64,000 bases of DNA, taken from NCBI GenBank assembly GCA_964653485.1, contig CAZZFF010000018.1:5456-69455 (forward strand), in the 5' to 3' direction. The stretch is from CAVQND01 sp964653485. GTDB lineage: Bacteria; Verrucomicrobiota; Verrucomicrobiia; Limisphaerales; UBA8199. Position 1 is the stretch's first letter, and every line of letters starts with the position of its first letter. Position numbers and translations under genes: made by a program. Positions 53,595-62,732 of this stretch are shown piece by piece. Under the pieces are notes generated by a model, which saw nothing but the letters and a program-made list of their open reading frames with translations, was not told the DNA's origin and did not search any database.

Positions 53595-55433
53595 ATGAGA
53601 AGAACTTCAAGTAATCGCGAAACACCCCGCATCGAGTCTCCCCACCGCGCTGTACGGCCCGGCCGGCCGGTTCACGGCATGCTTCGGTCTGCCGGGGCAT
53701 GGGCACTGGCAACGGCAGCTGTCCTCGCGCTTTGCTGCGCGGCGTCGCACGGCGAGGCTTCCCCCACCTCCCCTCAAGCCGAAACACCGGAAACCGGCTC
53801 GAACGCCGTTCAAACCGGCGGCGCGGATCAGCACCTTGAGACGGAAGGGTCGTCGCGCCTGGAGCGCGGGCCTTTGATCGTGCTCGACGGAAATGCCGAA
53901 TTGAGAGCGGACGAAACGACGGACGTGGTCGTCGTCATCGGCGGCTCGGCCAAGATCCACGGCAAAGTACGAAACGCGGTCGTGGTCGTTGGCGGCGATC
54001 TCGAGGTGGACGGAGAAGTGGGGGACGCCGTCGTGGTCGTGCTCGGCAACGTCAAGGCGAAGCGCGGGGCCGACCTCCACCAAGACGTGGTCGCCGTCAT
54101 GGGCAGCATCAACGTGGAACCCAATGCCAAAATCCACGGGGACGCCCGGGCCATTGCGGGCCGTTTGGTCGTGGCGAAAGCGGCTTCCATCCTGGGGCAG
54201 AGGCAGGAAGTCGCTGTCAATCTCCAATGGCTCAGGCAATGGCTCCTGCAGTGCCTCTTCAAGCTCCGCCCCCTTGCCCCGCAGGTAGGCTGGGTCTGGG
54301 TCGTCGCAGGGGCCTTCTTTCTGTTCTATCTCCTGGTCGCAACCGCCTTCCCACGACCAGTCCAGGCCTGTGTCGACGTGCTCAACGATCGCCCCGCCAC
54401 AACCATGGTCCTGGGCATCCTCGCAAAACTGCTGGCACCCATCGTCGCCTTGATCCTCGCTGTCACGGGCATTGGCCTGCTGGTGCTCCCCTTTCTTCTG
54501 CTGGCCCTCTTCGTTGGTGTCGTCCTTGGCAAAGTCGCATTGTTGGAATGGGTCGGCTTGAGCATCGGCCACCGGACCGGCGTGCGTCCGTGGCAAAAGC
54601 CCCTGGGCGCCTTCGTGCTGGGTTCCCTCCTCCTGACCCTGTTCTACATGGTATGGGTGGTCGGCCTCCTCGCCTACATCTGGTTCAGTATTTGGGGCTT
54701 GGGGGTCGCCGTCACCGCGCTCCTTGAGAGCCTTCACCGAAAACGAACCCAGGCCGCGGCAACCGTGCCGCCAGAAACCCTGGTTACGCCCGAGGTTCCC
54801 CCCTCTGCGCCTGCATTCATGGCTGCGCCGGAGGTCCCCCCTGCGCCCGCATTCACGGCCGCGTCAGAGGTCTCACCTGCGCCTGGGTTCGCACCTTCGC
54901 TGGAGGTCCCCCCTGCGCCGGCCGTAGCGGCGCCAGGTTTTGGCGGCACGACGGAGACTCCTGAAACCAGCGTCGCGCACCACGCCTCCCCATTCGAGCC
55001 TCCGCCCCTGACCCAACCTCTGAAGCCCGCCGTCGTGCCCGACGCATTGTCCCATCCGCGGGCTGGCTTTTGGGAGCACATGGCTGCGGCCTTTCTGGAC
55101 ATCGTGCTCCTGGGCGTTATCGGCGCGCTCGGCGACCTGAGCATGCCCTGGGTCCTCGTTGTCGCGCTGGCCTATTTCTCCGCGATGTGGACCTGGAGGG
55201 GGAGCACCGTTGGCGGCACCGTGCTGGGCCTGAAAGTCGTCCGCGTGGATGGACATCCCCTGACCTTCACGGTTGCCTTGGTCCGAGCCCTCGCGGCCGG
55301 CTTCTCTATTATCGTGCTCTTCCTCGGCTTCCTGTGGATCGCCTGGGACCTCGATAAGCAAGGCTGGCACGATCGCATCGCCGGAACCGTGGTGCTGCGG
55401 TTGCCGCGCGGAACCCCGCTCGTGTGCTATTGA
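53595..55433 (+). CDS. Membrane protein with bactofilin-like beta-helix and C-terminal RDD domain
   Basis: 612 residues. After a signal-like stretch (~29-52), residues ~90-200 show short VVVV repeats (DVVVVIGG, NAVVVVGGDL, DAVVVVLGNV) like polymer-forming bactofilin folds. Several membrane helices follow (~230-380), then a Pro/Ala-rich linker, and a C-terminal RDD domain (~500-600) with a WRGSTVGGTVLGLKVV segment. Its task is unknown; perhaps envelope or stress related, near the sigma factor. ATG 53595 chosen; ATG 53679 also possible. Confidence 0.7.
   Translation: MRRTSSNRETPRIESPHRAVRPGRPVHGMLRSAGAWALATAAVLALCCAASHGEASPTSPQAETPETGSNAVQTGGADQHLETEGSSRLERGPLIVLDGNAELRADETTDVVVVIGGSAKIHGKVRNAVVVVGGDLEVDGEVGDAVVVVLGNVKAKRGADLHQDVVAVMGSINVEPNAKIHGDARAIAGRLVVAKAASILGQRQEVAVNLQWLRQWLLQCLFKLRPLAPQVGWVWVVAGAFFLFYLLVATAFPRPVQACVDVLNDRPATTMVLGILAKLLAPIVALILAVTGIGLLVLPFLLLALFVGVVLGKVALLEWVGLSIGHRTGVRPWQKPLGAFVLGSLLLTLFYMVWVVGLLAYIWFSIWGLGVAVTALLESLHRKRTQAAATVPPETLVTPEVPPSAPAFMAAPEVPPAPAFTAASEVSPAPGFAPSLEVPPAPAVAAPGFGGTTETPETSVAHHASPFEPPPLTQPLKPAVVPDALSHPRAGFWEHMAAAFLDIVLLGVIGALGDLSMPWVLVVALAYFSAMWTWRGSTVGGTVLGLKVVRVDGHPLTFTVALVRALAAGFSIIVLFLGFLWIAWDLDKQGWHDRIAGTVVLRLPRGTPLVCY
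54786..54933 (+). repeat. Pro/Ala-rich tandem repeat
   Basis: Four imperfect units of ~36-42 bases, each encoding EVPPAPAF or close relatives, in the linker of the RDD protein. Confidence 0.7.
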
Positions 55434-56134
55434 TCAACCTGCTTCGGCACTCCCGCTGCCGCCGCTGCTTCGGGATCGATTTGTTTCAGGGCAACTGGCA
55501 CGATTCTTATGATCTCCTTCGAGCTGTGGTCCCCGAGCATCCTGACCAGCATGGGCACAGCCGCCTTGGCCCGCGGCCCGTACTGCCCGAGCGCCGCCAC
55601 CACCTCCGGCCGGCCATGTCCCCTGAGATCCGCCAACCGGCCCATCAGGGCCGGGACGGCGGTCTCCGGGTCGGCCTGTATCCTGGCCAGCGCCCTCGCC
55701 GCCGCACAATACACCGTCTCATCCTTGCCTTTCAGGGCCTCGATTAGGGCCGGAGCGGCGATCTTGGCCCTGGGCCCGCAGGTCGCCAGATCGTTTGCCG
55801 CCCGGGCGCGGCGGGCGCCCGCGCTTAGAAACTCCACCTCGATGCCGGGCAGCGCATCCAAGCGGGCGATCAAAGCCAGCTTGAGCTTGGAATCATTGGT
55901 GTCCGAGAGTATCTCCTTCGTAAGGTGAGGGATGATCTGGGAATTCAAGACGGCTGCGGCCTTGTTGCTTGCCGCCTCATCGTGATTGGTCAACTGGCCG
56001 GCCCAATAAACGACTGATCGTCCCTCGTACAGCTTCTCGTGGGTGCCAATGGCGCGGCTCAAAATCCATGTGCCGGCAGCCAAAATGCCAAGACCGGCAA
56101 CCACCCCGGCCGATAATCGCAGCACTCGTTTCAT
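55427..56134 (-). CDS. HEAT-repeat membrane-anchored protein (copy 1)
   Basis: 235 residues with an N-terminal signal-anchor (RLSAGVVAGLGILAAGTWIL) and then helical HEAT-like repeats such as APALIEALKGKDETVY, AVPALMGRLADL and AVPMLVRMLGDHS. Acts as a protein-binding scaffold; partner unknown. It is a paralogue of the next gene. It ends in a 7-nt overlap with the convergent RDD gene. Confidence 0.75.
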   Translation of the reverse strand: MKRVLRLSAGVVAGLGILAAGTWILSRAIGTHEKLYEGRSVVYWAGQLTNHDEAASNKAAAVLNSQIIPHLTKEILSDTNDSKLKLALIARLDALPGIEVEFLSAGARRARAANDLATCGPRAKIAAPALIEALKGKDETVYCAAARALARIQADPETAVPALMGRLADLRGHGRPEVVAALGQYGPRAKAAVPMLVRMLGDHSSKEIIRIVPVALKQIDPEAAAAAGVPKQVDQ

Positions 56135-56165
56135 GAGGATTCCTGGGGGGTTAACTTCTCGGAGC

Positions 56166-56942
56166 TCATTTTGGTGAAGCTGTCGTGCCGCCCGTAGCCC
56201 CCGGGTTGGCATCGACTCGTTTGAGGTCCGCATGGGCCTGAGGCTCCGGAGGGGCTTCGCGGCTCGCCGCCCCCGCGTCGGGATCGATTCGTTTGAGGGC
56301 CTCCGGCGCCACCCTCATGATCTCCTTCGAGCTGCGGTCCTTCAGCAGCTTTACTAACGCGGGGACTGCCGCCTTCGCCCGCGGCCCGTACTCGCCGAGC
56401 GCCTCGACCACGTCCGGCCGCCCATGTCCTTTCTCATCGACCATGCATCCGATGAGCGCCGGAACGGCCGCCTCCGGCTCAACCCGGACCTTGATCAGCG
56501 CGCGCGCCGCCGCCTCGTACAGCACCTCGTCTTTGCCCTTCAGGACATCGAGCAGGGCCGGGGCGGCGCTTGTGGCCGACAGCCCAAACATCCCCAGCTC
56601 ATTCACCGCTTGGATGCGCCGGCTCCCGGCCCCCGCGTAATTCACATGTATCCCGGGCAACTCGTTCAATTGGTCGATCACAGCCAAGCGCAGCTTCGAG
56701 TCGTTGGTGTCCGAAAACATCTCGTTCGTGAGGTGGGGGATGATGCGCCCGTACAAAACCACCGCCGCCGTGTTGCTCGCCGCCGCATCGCGGCTGGCTA
56801 ACTGCCCAGACCAATAATAGATGGACTTCCCCTGGTAAAGCGTCGAGTGAAGCCCGATGGTCCGGCTCAAAACCCAAGTGCCGCCGGCCAAAACGCCAAG
56901 ACCGACAACCACCCCCGCCAAGATTCGCAGCAGTCGTTTCAT
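56166..56942 (-). CDS. HEAT-repeat membrane-anchored protein (copy 2)
   Basis: 258 residues. Same design as its neighbour: signal anchor (RILAGVVVGLGVLAGGTWVL), YYWSGQLASRD, and HEAT-like units APALLDVLKGKDEVLY, AVPALIGCMVD and AVPALVKLLKDRS. Copies share most motifs at equal spacing and arose by tandem duplication. The C-terminus has an additional ~30 polar residues. Confidence 0.75.
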   Translation of the reverse strand: MKRLLRILAGVVVGLGVLAGGTWVLSRTIGLHSTLYQGKSIYYWSGQLASRDAAASNTAAVVLYGRIIPHLTNEMFSDTNDSKLRLAVIDQLNELPGIHVNYAGAGSRRIQAVNELGMFGLSATSAAPALLDVLKGKDEVLYEAAARALIKVRVEPEAAVPALIGCMVDEKGHGRPDVVEALGEYGPRAKAAVPALVKLLKDRSSKEIMRVAPEALKRIDPDAGAASREAPPEPQAHADLKRVDANPGATGGTTASPK

Positions 56943-57015
56943 AATGGATACTCGGGCTTAACTTTCCCCGATATTATTTGCTCCACCGATAAAGGGCAAT
57001 CTAATCCCGAATCCG

Positions 57016-58413
57016 TCACTCGACCCCTGCGGCAAGGTCGGGCGGGGGCAAAACCCGGTTGATTTCATCGAGGCGGTAGCCAAAGCCCGGCCCGCGGACG
57101 GTGCCGAGATCGATGGCGCCCAGGCGGCGCTGGTAGAGACCCGGATGGACCCTTGCTTCGGGGGCGGAGGCGGCGGGATAGAATTGCATGGCGTTGGTCT
57201 CGACGCCCATGATGGTGCCGAAGTGGGCCGCCAGGAGCGCGTGCGGGATTTGCGCCAGCATGGGGTTGGTCAGGTCCTGGACCATCAGGCCCAAGCCGTG
57301 CGCCTTGGCCCAGCACGCGCTCAGGACCGCCCCGGTCTGGGTCTTGCAGGTCTTCAGGGCAACCCCCGTCCACCCCAGGCGCCGGCCCAAGCGCACCATC
57401 CGCCAATCATGCGCGCTTTCGTCCAGGAACAGCGGTTTGCGCGCCGAAACGCTATGGGCATCGACCGGATGGCGCTCCAGGTCGTAAGCAAAGGGCTGCT
57501 CCACATAGAGAATCATGCCGTAAATGCGCGGCTGCTCGTCGCGCAGCCGGTCCAGTATCTCATTGACGTAGGCGGGCTCCCGCACCGTGCAATTAAAGTC
57601 CGCCGTAAGCCATTCGGCCCCTCCGCCTATGGCCAAACGCCCAACCCTGACCAGCCGCTCATAGTCCCATCCCGCGTCGTTGCCTCGCAGCTTCACCTTC
57701 AAGCATTTGAGTCCATCCCGTCGTATCCACTCAGCCAGCGTCACCGGCAAACCGTCATCAGGCTGACTGCCGGTCAATTCACTCGCGTCCAGAGCGTCCA
57801 ACCCGCCCACCAGGTGCCAGGCCCGAAGTTGGCGAGACGGCTGAGCAACGAGGAAATCGGCGGGATACAATCCTCGGAAGCTGACTGCGGCGTCCGGCGC
57901 CGGCTCCAAAAAACGCGCGAGGTCGGCTCCCAGGTAACCGGCGCTATACGTCTGGTAGGTTGGCTGGCCGACGAGTTTGCCAAAGGCATCGTGCAGGGCG
58001 ATGTCAAAAGGAGAATTGCACACCAGGGCCGCCAGGCACGGCATCGAGCCGGCTCTCTCCTCATTGAACCGGTCCAAGACACCCGGCAGAACCTGTTCCT
58101 GGAAATCGTAGCCGGCCTCGAGCGCGTGGCCCGGCCGCTGGAAGGAAACCCAAGCCCCCGCCAAGCGCCGGCAAAACTCCCTCAGAGCCTGGTGGCGCTG
58201 CTCGTAAGGCAAGGCGCTGGGCCAGACCCACTGAACGCTCAGCGGCGTTTCCCCCCAGCCCTCCGCCCTGTTCCCCCCCGCATCAACGACCCGCAACGCC
58301 ACTCGCGCGCACGTCACCGACGTCAACGTCTCGTGACCGAACTTGAGCGGAACGCGGGTTTGGACCGGCAGGAAGTAGAGTCTGGCCGATACGATGCGGT
58401 GGATGACAGTCAT
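57016..58413 (-). CDS. Enolase-superfamily (mandelate racemase/muconate-lactonising type) enzyme
   Basis: 465 residues. C-terminal barrel with the catalytic Lys in LKCLKVKLRG, metal-site Asp in LTADFNC, Glu in YVEQPF and Asp/Glu in FLDESAHDW, and a second Lys in VALKTCKTQTGA. Layout matches dipeptide epimerase and related subgroups, but the substrate cannot be predicted. ATG 58413 lies 13 nt after the MFS stop and probably shares its transcript; a longer frame has no support. Confidence 0.78.
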   Translation of the reverse strand: MTVIHRIVSARLYFLPVQTRVPLKFGHETLTSVTCARVALRVVDAGGNRAEGWGETPLSVQWVWPSALPYEQRHQALREFCRRLAGAWVSFQRPGHALEAGYDFQEQVLPGVLDRFNEERAGSMPCLAALVCNSPFDIALHDAFGKLVGQPTYQTYSAGYLGADLARFLEPAPDAAVSFRGLYPADFLVAQPSRQLRAWHLVGGLDALDASELTGSQPDDGLPVTLAEWIRRDGLKCLKVKLRGNDAGWDYERLVRVGRLAIGGGAEWLTADFNCTVREPAYVNEILDRLRDEQPRIYGMILYVEQPFAYDLERHPVDAHSVSARKPLFLDESAHDWRMVRLGRRLGWTGVALKTCKTQTGAVLSACWAKAHGLGLMVQDLTNPMLAQIPHALLAAHFGTIMGVETNAMQFYPAASAPEARVHPGLYQRRLGAIDLGTVRGPGFGYRLDEINRVLPPPDLAAGVE

Positions 58414-58426
58414 GGATTGGCGGCTC

Positions 58427-59683
58427 CTAGTCGGGTAGTGGTTTTCCCCTCGTTTCCGGCGCCAGCCAGATGAAGACCAGACCCAGCCCATAGACCAGTG
58501 TCAGGGTGGCCCCCGCTCGGGCGTAGCTGCCTTGGTAGGCTTGGAGCAGACGCCCCATCTCGATTGCGCCCGCCGCCGCCAGGAGGCGTCCCGAGTTGTA
58601 GCACAAGCCCTGGCCGGTGGCGCGGACGCGTGTGGGAAACAACTCCGGAAGGTAAAGCGGCAGCCACCCGTAAAACGCCGCCGTCCCTCCCCCAACCAGA
58701 AGGCACATCGCCAGAAAGGCCGGGCCATACTCATGGACCCCCCGGAAAAGGCAGGCGCAGAAAACCAGGGAAGCCAGGCAGAGAATGAAATAGGCCGGCC
58801 GCCGCCCCATCCGCCCCCCGATCCAAGGTCCGATGAAGCAGCCGACGATCGCCCCCAGGGCAATGAGCATTTGGGTGAGACCCTTGGCATTGTGAACCTG
58901 GCCGCGCGTCAACTGGTCCGCCCAGGCCGGCAGCCATTGCACCGAGCCCCATGTGCCTACCAGCGCAATGGACGCAAACAGAATCGCCAGCATCGTCCTC
59001 CGCAACAGCGGCGGCGCGAATACTTCCCGAAATGGGCTTGCGGCGCCTGGCTTGGCCGACTCCCTCCACCGTTGCGATTCGGGCACATACCGCGCGATAA
59101 AAAGGGTCAGCAACGCCGGAGCCGCCCCGGCCAGCATCACCCACCGCCAGGAATCGCGCGTGACCTGGAAGGCGGTCCCCAGGGCCCCCAGCAAACCGAA
59201 TCCCATGTTCGAAGCCGCCCCGATCGCTCCCGCCAGGAGCGGCCGGTGTTTCTCGGGCCAGCACTCCATTACCAGCGCCACCCCCAGCGACCATTCGCCC
59301 CCCATGCCCAGCGCTGCCAGGAAACGGAACAGCCCCAGTTGCCACGCGCTCTGCGCAAAGTAGCTGCAGCCCGTAAACAGGGAGTACGCCAGCACGCTTG
59401 CAATCATCGCCCGCACCCGCCCCACACGGTCGCCCAACCACCCAAACACTAGCCCGCCCGCTGCGGCCCCCGCCAGAAACAACGCCGTGATATACCCCAT
59501 CCACAGTCCGATGTCCCCATCGTTCTCGACCCTGAGCAAGTCCTGCAGCGCCGGCCGGGCCAACAGCGGAAATACCCCTTGTTCCAGGCCGTCGAACATC
59601 CAGCCCAGAAACGCAGCGATGAGGACCATCCACTGCCCTCGAGTTAGGGTTCCCGTTTGCCCATGTCGTAAGGTTGCTTCCAT
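58427..59683 (-). CDS. Major facilitator superfamily transporter
   Basis: 418 residues, 12 hydrophobic segments, with the MFS signature GWLGDRVGRVRA after helix 2 and GGRMGRRPAYF after helix 8. N-terminal FLGWMFDGLEQGVFPLLARPAL resembles sialic-acid/organic-acid:proton symporters. With the adjacent enolase-family enzyme it may import and process one substrate. ATG 59683 chosen; the longer frame is low in hydrophobic residues. Confidence 0.82.
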   Translation of the reverse strand: MEATLRHGQTGTLTRGQWMVLIAAFLGWMFDGLEQGVFPLLARPALQDLLRVENDGDIGLWMGYITALFLAGAAAGGLVFGWLGDRVGRVRAMIASVLAYSLFTGCSYFAQSAWQLGLFRFLAALGMGGEWSLGVALVMECWPEKHRPLLAGAIGAASNMGFGLLGALGTAFQVTRDSWRWVMLAGAAPALLTLFIARYVPESQRWRESAKPGAASPFREVFAPPLLRRTMLAILFASIALVGTWGSVQWLPAWADQLTRGQVHNAKGLTQMLIALGAIVGCFIGPWIGGRMGRRPAYFILCLASLVFCACLFRGVHEYGPAFLAMCLLVGGGTAAFYGWLPLYLPELFPTRVRATGQGLCYNSGRLLAAAGAIEMGRLLQAYQGSYARAGATLTLVYGLGLVFIWLAPETRGKPLPD

Positions 59684-59741
59684 TGCCGGCGCCAAGCCAT
59701 CCTCGCAAGAACCACCCGCCAATGGCAAGCGTCTCCGGCTC

Positions 59742-60950
59742 CTAACGCTTGCTGACAACCTCCGACAGCTTGAAAATGGGCAGAAACATGCAGATCACCA
59801 TCCCGCCGATCACGACGCCAAGGACGACGATCAAGATTGGCTCGATAAGAGACATCAGACCGGCGAGCGTTGTCTCAATTTCTTCGTCCAGAAAATCCGC
59901 AATCCGCTCAAGCATGTTATCCAGCTTGCCCGTCTGCTCCCCGGCGGTCACCATCCGGATAATCATGCTCGGGAACACCGGGTGCTTGCCCAGCGCATCG
60001 GAAATGCTCTCCCCGCGCTCGATGTCAACCGCCGCGGTCTTGATCGCCTTCTCCATCAGCACATTGCCTACCGTCTGCGAGACGATCTGCAGCACCTCCA
60101 GTATCGGCACCCCGCTGCGCACCAGCGAGGCCAGCGTCCGCGTGAACCGCGCCAGGCAAATCTTGTGCGCGATCGGCCCAAAAATGGGCAGCCGAATCCG
60201 CCTCGAGTCCCAAAAATGCCGCCCCACAGCCGTCCGGATGAAGTAGAACCACCCGTACCCCCCCCCCCCTGCCCCGCAAAGCAGCAGAATAATGTAATGC
60301 TTTACAAAGTTGCTCGTGTTAATCAGGTAAAGCGTCGGAGCCGGCAGTTTCGAGCCGAAGGTGGAGAAAACCTCCGCGAAAACAGGCACCACCTTGACCA
60401 GCAGAAACCCCGTGATGAGAATCGCCACTGTCGTCACCACGATGGGATACATCATGGCAGACTTCACCTTCTTGCGCAGCCGCGCCGCATTCTCCAGGTA
60501 CGTCGCCAGCCGGCCCAGGATTTCAGCCAACAACCCTCCCCTTTCTCCCGCGGCCACCATACAGATGAAAAGTCGCCCAAAGACCTTGGGATGCTTTTGA
60601 AGCGCCTCCGAGAAACTGTCCCCGCCCTCGACGCGGGAGCACACGTCCCGGATAACGTCCCGCATGACTTTATTGGTCGCCTGCTCCGCCAAGGCTTGCA
60701 GGGATTGCACCATGGCGAGGCCGGCGTCAATCATCGTGGCCAGTTGGCGAGTGAAAATCACCAGGTCCATGGCCGGCACCCGGCCTCCGCCGGTGCGGCC
60801 CTTCTTGGCGACCCTCTCCTGAATGGCCACAACCAGGAGGTTTCGGTTCAACAGCGTGGCGACGGCAGCCTGTTCCGTGGCCGCCTCGACAGAACTCCGC
60901 ACCTCGCGTCCGGAAACCGTGTCGCGAGCGACAAAAGCGAATGAACCCAT
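59742..60950 (-). CDS. GspF/PilC-type inner-membrane assembly protein
   Basis: 402 residues. Two T2SSF domains: first at ~65-190 (DLVIFTRQLATMIDAGLAMVQSLQALA), second at ~270-395 (FTRTLASLVRSGVPILEVLQIVSQT), with three hydrophobic segments (one near 170-190, one near 220, one at the C-terminus). It anchors pilin or pseudopilin assembly ATPases. A run of twelve G lies in codons 228-231 (AGGGGY). No other secretion or pilus gene lies in the window. Confidence 0.85.
   Translation of the reverse strand: MGSFAFVARDTVSGREVRSSVEAATEQAAVATLLNRNLLVVAIQERVAKKGRTGGGRVPAMDLVIFTRQLATMIDAGLAMVQSLQALAEQATNKVMRDVIRDVCSRVEGGDSFSEALQKHPKVFGRLFICMVAAGERGGLLAEILGRLATYLENAARLRKKVKSAMMYPIVVTTVAILITGFLLVKVVPVFAEVFSTFGSKLPAPTLYLINTSNFVKHYIILLLCGAGGGGYGWFYFIRTAVGRHFWDSRRIRLPIFGPIAHKICLARFTRTLASLVRSGVPILEVLQIVSQTVGNVLMEKAIKTAAVDIERGESISDALGKHPVFPSMIIRMVTAGEQTGKLDNMLERIADFLDEEIETTLAGLMSLIEPILIVVLGVVIGGMVICMFLPIFKLSEVVSKR
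60258..60269. repeat. Homopolymer C12 (G12 on the coding strand) in the GspF/PilC gene
   Basis: Twelve identical bases encoding GGGG. Possible phase-variation site or, alternatively, a sequencing or assembly uncertainty. Confidence 0.85.
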
Positions 60951-61007
60951 AATCAGTCTTCCTCCGAGGGCAGCAGGCTTCGTTCCACATTCCGGAAAAA
61001 AAAGTTG

Positions 61008-61036
61008 TTGTCAATCAATATGCTTTTTCCTATCTA
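61008..61036 (+). promoter_or_regulatory. Probable sigma-70-type promoter of the porin gene
   Basis: TTGTCA (61008-61013), 17-nt spacer, TATCTA (61031-61036). The leader to the ATG is ~105 nt and contains a short hairpin (around 61048-61063). A strong ribosome site (GGAGGA) lies before ATG 61148. Confidence 0.65.
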
Positions 61037-61147
61037 TTGCGCTAAGAGCACCGGTTTTGGTGCGAGGGCAGACCGTTTCTGTCCTCATTTGAGATGCAAT
61101 AACTAGACAGGTACTAGCACAATTGAACAAACATATCGGAGGAACGA

Positions 61148-62353
61148 ATGAAGTTTAATAAATGGACAGTAGCGCTGGCCGCCCTCGGGGTCGTCAGCCT
61201 GGCGTCCGCTGCCAAAGCCGAAGAAAAGGCAAGTGCTGTTGCGACGGCACTCTCGTCGACAACCATCGGCGGGTATGTGGACACATCAGCCCAATGGAAC
61301 TTCGGGACCGGCAACCAGAACTTTGCCCCCTACAAGTTCAACAGCGCGAGCAAGGCCGACGGCTTTAACCTGGACGTAGTCCAGCTTACGATCGCCAAGC
61401 CGCTGGACGAGACACCCTGGTCAGCCGGGTATCACGTTGACTTGTGGGCGGGCCCGGATGCGAACACGCTGCACACCACCTCGACCCTGATCAACGGGAC
61501 CGATCCCTCGGATTTCGCTATCCGCCAGGCCTACGTCTCGCTGAATGTGCCCGTGGGCAACGGCATTGACGTCAAAGCCGGCGTGTTCGACAGCATCCTG
61601 GGCTATGAATCGGTCGAATCCCCCAACGACCCCAACTATACCCGGTCCTACGGCCATAGCATGGAGCCGCAGACCCATACGGGCGCGTTGGCCACCTATC
61701 GTTTTGGCACCGCCCTGAGCATCAGCGCGGGCGTAGCCGACTCCGTCGGTCCGGTCATCAATGAACGCGCGTTCGAGGGTCTCAATCTCGCCGGCGTCAA
61801 CCGCGCTGAGAGCTATAAGACCTACATGGGTTCCATAGCCCTGACCGCTCCGGACAGCATGGGATTCCTGGCCGGCTCAACCCTCTACGGCGGAGTCGTC
61901 AACGGCTTCTCCGATCACGCCGCCACCATCCAGAACGGCGTCGGCACAGGCGACCAAACCAGCTATTACGCCGGCGCCACCATGGCCACCCCCATCAAGC
62001 AGTTGCAACTGGGCGCGGCCTTTGACTACCTCGACATGTACGGCGTCAACGGCCAAACCTGGGCGGCCGCCGGCTATGCCACCGTTCACGCCACCGAAAA
62101 ACTGAGCTTCAACTCACGCGGTGAGTACCTCAAGGACAGCTCCGGTTTCTTCGGCCTGGGCAGCCCTTCCGGCACCGTCCTGGCCCTCACCGAGACCGTC
62201 CAGTACGACCTCTGGAAGAACGTCATCAGCCGCCTCGAAGTGCGCTGGGATCACTCTCTGAGCGGTGTCGATACCTTCGGCGGCAGCGTTGCCGGAGCGC
62301 CTACCGAACAAAATGCATGGATGTTGGCGGCCAACATCATCTACAAGTTCTAA
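61148..62353 (+). CDS. Outer-membrane porin (beta-barrel, BBP2-like)
   Basis: 401 residues. Signal peptide 1-~25 (KWTVALAALGVVSLASA...), then alternating-residue strands (GYVDTSAQWNF, VQLTIAKPLD, GYHVDLWAG) and a C-terminal aromatic end (NIIYKF). A general porin for small molecules. It stands alone with its own promoter and terminator, so likely well expressed. The start follows GGAGGA. Confidence 0.88.
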   Translation: MKFNKWTVALAALGVVSLASAAKAEEKASAVATALSSTTIGGYVDTSAQWNFGTGNQNFAPYKFNSASKADGFNLDVVQLTIAKPLDETPWSAGYHVDLWAGPDANTLHTTSTLINGTDPSDFAIRQAYVSLNVPVGNGIDVKAGVFDSILGYESVESPNDPNYTRSYGHSMEPQTHTGALATYRFGTALSISAGVADSVGPVINERAFEGLNLAGVNRAESYKTYMGSIALTAPDSMGFLAGSTLYGGVVNGFSDHAATIQNGVGTGDQTSYYAGATMATPIKQLQLGAAFDYLDMYGVNGQTWAAAGYATVHATEKLSFNSRGEYLKDSSGFFGLGSPSGTVLALTETVQYDLWKNVISRLEVRWDHSLSGVDTFGGSVAGAPTEQNAWMLAANIIYKF

Positions 62354-62379
62354 CTTAGGCGGCCTCTTATTTGCCCCCT

Positions 62380-62415
62380 GGCCCCTTCCGAGTCGCTCGG
62401 AAGGGGCCTTTTTTT
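62380..62415 (+). terminator. Intrinsic terminator of the porin gene
   Basis: Perfect 13-bp stem (62380-62392 with 62396-62408), 3-nt loop, then seven T. Ends transcription after the porin. Confidence 0.93.
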
Positions 62416-62506
62416 CAGGCCGGCCCGGCGGAAAAAGCGGTCCCTTGCCGCGAAGGGACAGACTCCAGGTATGAAATGCTCCACGGCGGCGGACGACGTG
62501 GTTTTG

Positions 62507-62628
62507 TGGAGTGCGCCGGCAGAGCGAAGCGTCCCGACGAGTCGGGATTTCGGTCACGCGGGACATCCAACACGCCAGGCGCTGTCTAAGCCAAAGCGGT
62601 GTCGCGCTTCGCTTGCCACCGCACTCCA
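62507..62628. repeat. Imperfect inverted repeat, ~23-nt arms
   Basis: Arms 62507-62530 and 62606-62628 pair with few mismatches; the ~75-nt centre has several short GC-rich stems. Such elements are often dispersed in Verrucomicrobiota genomes (recalled impression, not checked). Confidence 0.55.
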
Positions 62629-62732
62629 AGCCCGCGGACTGCCGACCTTGCCCTCGTTAGAAGTCTCCCGCCGTTTCCTATCCCCTCACCACGCTCGACA
62701 CGCTCCGCAAGGCCGTCTATAAGGGGACCGGC

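Larger units (their letters stand above)
62354..62732. other. Intergenic region: terminator, inverted repeat, no gene
   Basis: 379 nt without a convincing gene. It holds the porin terminator (62380-62415) and an imperfect inverted repeat (62507-62628). The remaining DNA up to 62732 shows no domain-like coding; weak ribosome sites precede the BioF-like start. Confidence 0.6.
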
